Shown here: positions 18,707 to 22,864 of the stretch, piece by piece
Numbering within the stretch: the first letter of the stretch is position 1
Layout of the letters: each line of letters starts with the position of its first letter
IMG/VR virus record: IMGVR_UViG_3300007276_000328
Span: 1-22,864 of that record
DNA: 22,864 bases
From: a virus
Reading direction: 5' to 3' (one strand)
Made by a program: the position numbers and the translations under genes
The notes under the pieces: generated by a model
Database searches by the model: none
Told to the model about the DNA's origin: nothing
The model's input: only the letters and a program-made list of their open reading frames with translations

Positions 18707-20132
18707 TTTTTAACTCCCTTATTTCTATTTTTAGTCTTTGTTGTTGGTAATAAATATCATTTAAGATACGTTCTTGTTTAATAATCGGATCGTTATCTAT
18801 ATAAGTAGATAAATTAACTTGATTATAAATTTGTCTATCATCTATAAATACTTGATTAGTATAAATATCTGTTGGTATATAAAATGTCGTTTGATTGTAG
18901 CTGTCTAATGACACACTATCATTTTGAATAGCAGCTAATAAAACAATGTTTTTTACTTCTAAATTCTTTGTAATATCTTTAATTTTAACATCTATTTTAT
19001 TAATAGTTTTAGCCAATACTTTAGCTGAATTATCTGTTTTATCTTCTACTTCAGCAATTTTAGTATCTTCTTCTATAACTTCATCTTCAATCAATTCTTC
19101 TTCAATCAATTCTTCTTCAATTAATTCTTCTTTAATTAATTTTTCTTTGGGTTCGGTGCTAGTCTCCTCCAAAATCTGAACTGGGGTTTCTTTCTTAACT
19201 TCTTTACGTTCTTTTTTGGCCTCAACCTTTACTTCTTCAGTAGCTTCTTCTAGCATAGCAACTGCAATAGTCTCTGATTTCTCCTCTATTAATGGAGTTT
19301 CCTCAACTAACTTTGGCATTGTCTTTGGTAATTTTTTATCTTCAATAGCTAAAATAGGTTCTTCAACAATAAATACTGGTAAAGGTTCTATTTTAATTTT
19401 TTCTTTAACTTCTATAATAGGTTGCTCAATTTTAAATTCTTTAGCTACTGCCTCATTAAATATAGGCATTTTAAATTTAGGTAAATCTTCAATTATTTCT
19501 TGTGCATCTTCTACAATTTTATTCTGTGTAGCGATAGCAACGGGTTGATTGTCATAAGTAACTGTTAAACTAGGTTGTTTTAAATCAGCTGCATTATGAT
19601 CTCCAGAATAAGAAGCATTACCCGCAACTGTAGAATTAAATTCAAATCTATTGTTTATTGTATAGTCTGTATTATTATTTAATCCCGAAACATAAATGTT
19701 GTTACCCGTACTTTGCCATCCACAACCATTAAATGTAGTACAATAACCCGTAACTGTTTTAGTTTGGGTTGTAGTATTACCAGCAGTATCAGTAATGATT
19801 TGCTTCATTACTACATTTTGATCGTTGCTATTCCAGAACCAAACTTGTGCAGATTGAGTAGAGCTAAAGCCGTTTTGTATTTGAGCTTCATTCAAACCTA
19901 AATCTTGACTTAAACTTAATGCGTTAGTGTTTTGGATATAACCGCCATCTACTCCAGCAATAATAGCCGTTCCGTGGTTTTCATCAAGTTGACCCTCCCA
20001 ATTATTTTCGGATGTAAAGGTTTGATTAACTAAATTAGATGTTGTTACTTCTTCTGCTTTTAAACCAACTGAACTAGAAAACCAGGAAAGCAAACCCCAA
20101 ATGATAGCCATCAATATAATTAGTATTTTCAT
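18699..20132 (-). CDS. Exported multi-domain protein with acidic repeats, 477 aa
   Basis: An N-terminal signal peptide (MKILIILMAIIWGLLSWF..., probable cut after LKA at about residue 26). A Thr/Asn/Gly-rich beta-sandwich-like domain follows (about 30-200), with GYCTTFNGCGW holding two cysteines. Next comes a long Glu/Lys/Ile/Pro linker (about 205-370) containing four short tandem acidic repeats, then a C-terminal helical part (about 380-477). It begins in a TAATG with the upstream exported gene. Probably a periplasmic or surface protein; a lysis, host-recognition or superinfection-exclusion role is possible. No family recognised. Confidence 0.68.
   Translation of the reverse strand: MKILIILMAIIWGLLSWFSSSVGLKAEEVTTSNLVNQTFTSENNWEGQLDENHGTAIIAGVDGGYIQNTNALSLSQDLGLNEAQIQNGFSSTQSAQVWFWNSNDQNVVMKQIITDTAGNTTTQTKTVTGYCTTFNGCGWQSTGNNIYVSGLNNNTDYTINNRFEFNSTVAGNASYSGDHNAADLKQPSLTVTYDNQPVAIATQNKIVEDAQEIIEDLPKFKMPIFNEAVAKEFKIEQPIIEVKEKIKIEPLPVFIVEEPILAIEDKKLPKTMPKLVEETPLIEEKSETIAVAMLEEATEEVKVEAKKERKEVKKETPVQILEETSTEPKEKLIKEELIEEELIEEELIEDEVIEEDTKIAEVEDKTDNSAKVLAKTINKIDVKIKDITKNLEVKNIVLLAAIQNDSVSLDSYNQTTFYIPTDIYTNQVFIDDRQIYNQVNLSTYIDNDPIIKQERILNDIYYQQQRLKIEIRELKNG
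19085..19144 (-). repeat. Four 15-bp tandem repeats in the exported-protein gene
   Basis: Units CTTCAATCAATTCTT (19085-19099 and 19100-19114), CTTCAATTAATTCTT (19115-19129) and a diverged CTTTAATTAATTTTT (19130-19144). They encode repeats of an EELIE-type pentapeptide. The first two units are identical, so recent slippage is likely and copy number may vary between relatives. Confidence 0.85.
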
Positions 20133-20758
20133 TAGTGAATTTTTAAAGATTTTAATTCTTTTGTTTTAATTTCAGATTTTTCAGCTTTAATTCTTTGTAA
20201 TTCAATTTTTAAATACTGTTCGTAAGTTGGCATCTTGCCATCATATTTTTCAAATAATATTTTAGTAGCTTCGGATCCTATTTTACCAGAAATCGGACAC
20301 GGGGTGTTAGCAGCGTAAGCAGACATAGCTTCAAAAACTTCTTGGTTTTTACATAAGATTGAAATTGCAGCAACCTTCATACCCATTCCGTACAATGCTT
20401 TAGATAAATTAATTGTTTGACATACGGGATCTATATAATGTTTACCCGTTGCAACACCAAGAGAGAAGCTCTGTATAGAACCAGAGATTGCAAGAGAACA
20501 GTTGTTCATAGAATTTAATGATGGAGCATTAGCACTATATGGAGCTGATCGCATATTAGATGTATTAGTAGAATTAGTAGTGGTGTTAGATGAGGATCCA
20601 GTTTGAAACGTAGTGGTAGAGTTCATGGTATCTATTTGTGAGTTAGATCCATTGACGTTATCCTGGTTAACATCATCTGTTAATGCTGCTGTACTTAATA
20701 TTAATACAAGCCAAAGAATGCCTAAAAATGTATATACTGCTCCCTTAATCCACTTCAT
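20132..20758 (-). CDS. Exported four-cysteine phage protein, 208 aa
   Basis: Signal peptide MKWIKGAVYTFLGILWLVLI with likely cleavage before TDDV. A Ser/Thr/Asn-rich disordered linker (30-68) follows, then a compact domain with Cys87, Cys113, Cys136 and Cys154: APSLNSMNNCSLAISGSIQS, later INLSKALYGMGMKVAAISIL and TPCPISGKIG. This 'KLS--LY--GMKVAA---LC---VF-AM---GTPCP--GKIG-EA' domain is familiar from marine podovirus and cyanophage late proteins of unknown role. Disulphides and a signal peptide place it in the periplasm. It lies just after holin and two small genes in the late operon. C-terminal residues 165-208 are charged and helical. Confidence 0.72.
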   Translation of the reverse strand: MKWIKGAVYTFLGILWLVLILSTAALTDDVNQDNVNGSNSQIDTMNSTTTFQTGSSSNTTTNSTNTSNMRSAPYSANAPSLNSMNNCSLAISGSIQSFSLGVATGKHYIDPVCQTINLSKALYGMGMKVAAISILCKNQEVFEAMSAYAANTPCPISGKIGSEATKILFEKYDGKMPTYEQYLKIELQRIKAEKSEIKTKELKSLKIH

Positions 20759-20922
20759 GTTTCTGCTTTCTTACCCTTGTTAATACCTTTTTTAATAATG
20801 TAATTTTGTGTGCCGTTAGCACCCGTCTCAACTTCTTTTTTAAGAAATTTAAACAAGTTCATTTCTTTTAATTTTTTTTCAGTATGCCTGATAAAACTTT
20901 CTAATACTTTATTGTCTCTCAT
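20755..20922 (-). CDS. Small basic protein, 55 aa
   Basis: A 55-residue ORF, MRDNKVLESFIRHTEKKLKE..., Lys-rich with one amphipathic helix and no membrane segment. Its stop overlaps the start of the exported four-cysteine gene (ATGA), and its ATG overlaps the upstream stop (ATGA), so it is a coupled gene in the late operon. Missed by length cut-offs. Function unknown. Confidence 0.65.
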   Translation of the reverse strand: MRDNKVLESFIRHTEKKLKEMNLFKFLKKEVETGANGTQNYIIKKGINKGKKAET

Positions 20923-21053
20923 TTTCCACCGCCTTTGTAACGTGTTTGTTTACGTTGTCTTTTCTCTGATTTGTTTTGAGATTTTTTATGGATCCCACGC
21001 TTGGGTGGTTTATCACGAGGAATAAATGTTCCAGTAAATTTAATTTTAGCCAT
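20919..21053 (-). CDS. Very basic protein, 44 aa
   Basis: A 44-residue ORF starting MAKIKFTGTFIPRDKPPKRG and ending with a run rich in Lys, Arg, Gln and Gly. About one third of residues are basic, so nucleic-acid binding is likely. It is coupled on both sides (ATG overlaps the holin stop in TAATG, stop overlaps the next ATG). Similar tiny basic proteins occur near lysis genes in marine podoviruses as I recall; role unknown. Confidence 0.65.
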   Translation of the reverse strand: MAKIKFTGTFIPRDKPPKRGIHKKSQNKSEKRQRKQTRYKGGGK

Positions 21054-21421
21054 TACTTTTTTTTTCGATCAAGTACAGATTTTGTAACCTTACTTCCAAA
21101 GCTAGCTGTGAATACAATAATAACTAAATACCATACGCTGTCTGGCAGATCATTTATGATTGATACCCACTCTCTAAAGTTCTCTCTTGTACTTGGAAAC
21201 CATCCCGTTGTGAGCATAGAAATTAGCCACACCATTAATATTTCGTCTTTGTAACTTTGATCCTGGCTTTTTATTCTAGCAATATCTGTATCTTTAGCTG
21301 CTTCTATTTCAGCAGCTCTAATAACTTTTACTTTCTCTGCCTTATGTTTGAAGTGATCGCTTGCTTTATTAAATACCATTTTAGTTAATGGATTTTTTAA
21401 TAAACTTAATAGACCAATCAT
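21053..21421 (-). CDS. Holin (3-TM GTA-type-like), 122 aa
   Basis: A short amphipathic N-terminus (MIGLLSLLKNPLTKMVF), a charged helix (about 18-55, AEKVKVIRAAEIEAAKD...), then hydrophobic stretches around 60-75 (EILMVWLISMLTTGWF) and 90-110 (VWYLVIIVFTASFGS), and a Lys-rich end. The charged-helix-then-membrane order resembles the 3-TM holins of gene transfer agents and marine podoviruses. Its ATG overlaps the lysozyme stop (ATGA). Paired with the lysozyme it would release it across the inner membrane. The family call is moderate. Confidence 0.72.
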   Translation of the reverse strand: MIGLLSLLKNPLTKMVFNKASDHFKHKAEKVKVIRAAEIEAAKDTDIARIKSQDQSYKDEILMVWLISMLTTGWFPSTRENFREWVSIINDLPDSVWYLVIIVFTASFGSKVTKSVLDRKKK

Positions 21422-21843
21422 GCGCAGCTTCTCATTAGCTCCGCCAGGCTTTCACACCTAGATGTTGTTTGACTATGCCAGGCACTATCAATCATTTCAT
21501 CTGCTGCTTTATTGTAATCAGCTTCTTCAATAGCTTCCCACATCTTTTTAAATTTCATCACACGAGGTTTCCCAAGTTGGAAAGCCATTTCACAAATGAT
21601 ACCTTTAACTATTTCGGGTACTTCTATTTCTTCCAGTAATTCGTTTGCAGATAACAAAGCAATTTCAAAATCATTATCGAACACAGCTTCAAGCTCATCT
21701 TTAGAATATTCAATACCCTCAACAAAGTGATCGGTAGGTAGAACCAGATGGCCATAACCAACTGTAGCGAAACCCAGGCTATCGGAGTACACAGTATCCC
21801 TAAACCCTTCGTGTTCCTTAATTCGTTGTTTAACTTGTTCCAT
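21418..21843 (-). CDS. T4-type lysozyme (GH24 endolysin), 141 aa
   Basis: The catalytic triad of T4-like lysozymes is visible: Glu12 in KEHEGF, Asp21 in YSDSLG and Thr27 in ATVGYGH. It hydrolyses the glycan strands of peptidoglycan. The length (141) is a little under T4 lysozyme (164), with no signal-arrest N-terminus, so release should depend on the holin coded immediately downstream (4-bp overlap). It follows a PD-(D/E)XK-like nuclease gene by 3 bp. The closing SAWHSQTTSRCESLAELMR is typical of the family's C-terminal helix. Confidence 0.9.
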   Translation of the reverse strand: MEQVKQRIKEHEGFRDTVYSDSLGFATVGYGHLVLPTDHFVEGIEYSKDELEAVFDNDFEIALLSANELLEEIEVPEIVKGIICEMAFQLGKPRVMKFKKMWEAIEEADYNKAADEMIDSAWHSQTTSRCESLAELMRSCA

Positions 21844-21846
21844 GTT

Positions 21847-22140
21847 TCATTTATTTTCTGGATCAAAATTAATAATTTTGACACCTAATCTCTTTTGCTC
21901 GCCAGTTCTAGCTCTAGCGATTTTGTAACCATTCTTTCGGTAGTTTTGTGTTTTGACATCATAAGCCGTGTACTCTCCCGTCTTAATGTTAAGAACTAAT
22001 ATATCTACTGGCCCAGCGCCTATTGGGGTAAACACTATTAAGTTTGGATCCTTTGCAAATTGTGCAGCAGCTAACAGTTCGTTTGATAAACCTTTAGCGT
22101 TAGTTGTTCTATTCCGTAAAGTAGTGGATGATTGAGCCAA
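21847..22140 (-). CDS. PD-(D/E)XK-fold nuclease-like protein, 97 aa
   Basis: Starts with TTG at 22140 (no other Met before the core; AGGCGG lies upstream) and overlaps the XhlA-like gene by 32 bp. Core: KGLSNELLAAAQF with Glu21, GPVDILVL with Asp46, and YDVKTQNYRK with Asp61 and Lys63, i.e. E...PVD...D-x-K, the minimal restriction-endonuclease-like fold of Holliday-junction resolvase type. It lies inside the lysis cassette, not with the recombination genes. It may resolve replication intermediates before packaging or degrade host DNA late. Confidence 0.72.
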   Translation of the reverse strand: MAQSSTTLRNRTTNAKGLSNELLAAAQFAKDPNLIVFTPIGAGPVDILVLNIKTGEYTAYDVKTQNYRKNGYKIARARTGEQKRLGVKIINFDPENK

Positions 22141-22342
22141 TGATACCGCCTATTAATAATAGTATTGCAGCAGCACCTTTACCCTTATTCATATCTGATT
22201 TTAAAGATTTAATATCTTTTCTCATTTCATCGATTGCTTTGAACAAAGTTTTCATTCGTTCAGCGCAAACCTTTTCGTGATAAGATATTCTTATTCCATT
22301 ATGATCTTGAACATTAGAGTGTTGGTTATTCTTTTTTGTCAT
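22109..22342 (-). CDS. XhlA-like membrane protein, 77 aa
   Basis: A coiled-coil N-terminal two-thirds (EKVCAERMKTLFKAIDEMRK, then DIKSLKSDMNKG) followed by one membrane helix at the C-terminus (about 55-73, GAAAILLLIGGIIGSII). This is the haemolysin XhlA / holin-accessory layout. AAAGG lies eight bases before ATG 22342. It is coded ahead of nuclease, lysozyme and holin, so it probably helps membrane lysis. The assignment is by topology and place. Confidence 0.7.
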   Translation of the reverse strand: MTKKNNQHSNVQDHNGIRISYHEKVCAERMKTLFKAIDEMRKDIKSLKSDMNKGKGAAAILLLIGGIIGSIIHYFTE

Positions 22343-22361
22343 TCATATAACCTTTGAAATT

Positions 22362-22733
22362 TTATTTAGGCAGACTTGTCTTTACTGCGGCTACTGCTGC
22401 TTTCCAACTGTCAATTCCATCATCATTGATTTTCTCAAGTTGACTTTCCCAAGTACCATATGCTTTTCTTCTTAAATCTAAAATTACTCTAGCAACAACA
22501 TCATCATTAATTGTTAAACCCCACTCTTGACAATAGGTAAAATCAAATCCAGATGGTACTGTAGTTAATAATTCTAATCCAGTTTGTGCAGTTTGTTCAT
22601 CTTTACATAAAAATAAAAAAGCACTACAATCTGGTTTTTGTGCGATAGTTGTAGTATATGATCTGTCAATAGGATTATCTATTGTACCATAATAATCTTC
22701 ATAATTTTCTGCATTAATTTTATATAGTTTCAT
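22362..22733 (-). CDS. Hypothetical late protein, 123 aa
   Basis: ATG 22733 with AGGAG at ideal distance is preferred to a TTG two codons upstream. Residues: MKLYKINAENYEDYYGTIDN, later DCSAFLFLCKDEQTAQTGLE, and WESQLEKINDDGIDSWKAAV near the end. It is a soluble alpha/beta protein with no membrane segment. It overlaps the gene at the right edge by 14 bp. It could be a tail-fibre accessory or chaperone given its place just before lysis genes; no family recognised. Confidence 0.65.
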   Translation of the reverse strand: MKLYKINAENYEDYYGTIDNPIDRSYTTTIAQKPDCSAFLFLCKDEQTAQTGLELLTTVPSGFDFTYCQEWGLTINDDVVARVILDLRRKAYGTWESQLEKINDDGIDSWKAAVAAVKTSLPK

Positions 22734-22864
22734 GTTCAACTCCTATAAGTTTTATTTTATGACTTGGATTATCATTTCCAACTAAAATTTTTGTGTCTTT
22801 TGGAACTAGACCTACTTCTTTTAATGCGTTCCAAGTATAAGGATTTGACATAGCATTTTTTAAT
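22720..22864 (-). CDS. Partial late protein at right edge (at least 47 aa seen)
   Basis: The frame is open from the right edge to a TAA at 22720. An ATG exists at 22851 (MSNPYTWNALKEVGLVPKDT...), but no ribosome-binding site precedes it and the frame continues to the edge, so it is more likely the C-terminal end of a larger late (tail or fibre) protein. The visible part ends KLIGVEHETI. Confidence 0.5.
   Translation of the reverse strand, partial: LKNAMSNPYTWNALKEVGLVPKDTKILVGNDNPSHKIKLIGVEHETI

Noticed and set aside
18946-19548. Plus-strand Ser-rich ORFs opposite the exported-protein gene
   Set aside because: Ser/Ile-rich translation is the mirror of the Glu/Lys-rich codons on the minus strand; no ribosome-binding sites.

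Overview
The window looks like a piece of an AT-rich, temperate, T7/podovirus-architecture phage (or prophage contig) of a low-GC, probably marine, alphaproteobacterium. The late genes (Sf6-like small terminase, large terminase, podoviral portal, Bbp19-like protein, scaffold, major capsid protein, tail-tubular-A-like adaptor) and several small basic proteins resemble those of pelagiphage and cyanophage podoviruses. That host guess is inference from gene families and base composition. The sequence itself shows only a temperate podovirus-like genome with an integrase and an attachment site carrying the 3' end of a host tRNA gene. No phage RNA polymerase or DNA polymerase gene is visible.

Layout. 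Positions 1-7380, minus strand: virion module in tightly packed genes (terL, three paralogous small proteins, portal, Bbp19-like, scaffold, capsid, a putative decoration protein, small basic proteins, tail adaptor cut by the left edge). Positions 7389-8502, minus: a small ORF, a roughly 350-bp structured non-coding stretch, a terminator-like hairpin and a two-gene operon. Positions 8600-11576, minus: a leftward operon starting with a small Cro-like HTH gene and ending with terS. Positions 11577-11715: a lambda-like immunity region. Positions 11716-18163, plus: repressor; recombination genes (PD-(D/E)XK nuclease, Rad52/Erf-like annealing candidate, SSB-tip protein); a LexA-DNA-binding-domain-only protein; DUF3310; unknown genes; tyrosine integrase; and an XRE regulator. 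Positions 18164-18397: attP. Positions 18398-22864, minus: two exported proteins, holin, T4-type lysozyme, nuclease, XhlA-like protein and unknowns, cut by the right edge.

The late module leaves at the left edge at the tail adaptor. The right edge enters on the same strand at genes upstream of lysis. The simplest reading is that the native genome is a circle or permuted molecule: terS-terL-head-adaptor-[missing tail genes]-lysis-attP forms one leftward late arm, opposed by the rightward early/lysogeny arm. The two arms converge at attP.

The most interesting signal is regulatory. A partly palindromic site, best form TACCAAATTGGCAA, recurs in four intergenic regions: upstream of the 8502 operon, in the cro/repressor gap, upstream of the nuclease operon, and upstream of the 15623-integrase operon. 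It occurs mostly in pairs spaced 20-22 or 31 bp, close to 2 or 3 helical turns. It overlaps recognisable promoters, and the first genes of the rightward transcripts lack ribosome-binding sites, so they look leaderless. Together these suggest a single repressor regulon controlling immunity, recombination, integration and a leftward operon. Other notable points are the tandem paralogues whose C-terminal codons supply the next gene's ribosome-binding site, an integrase lacking both conserved histidines, and a clear arm-core-arm attP.
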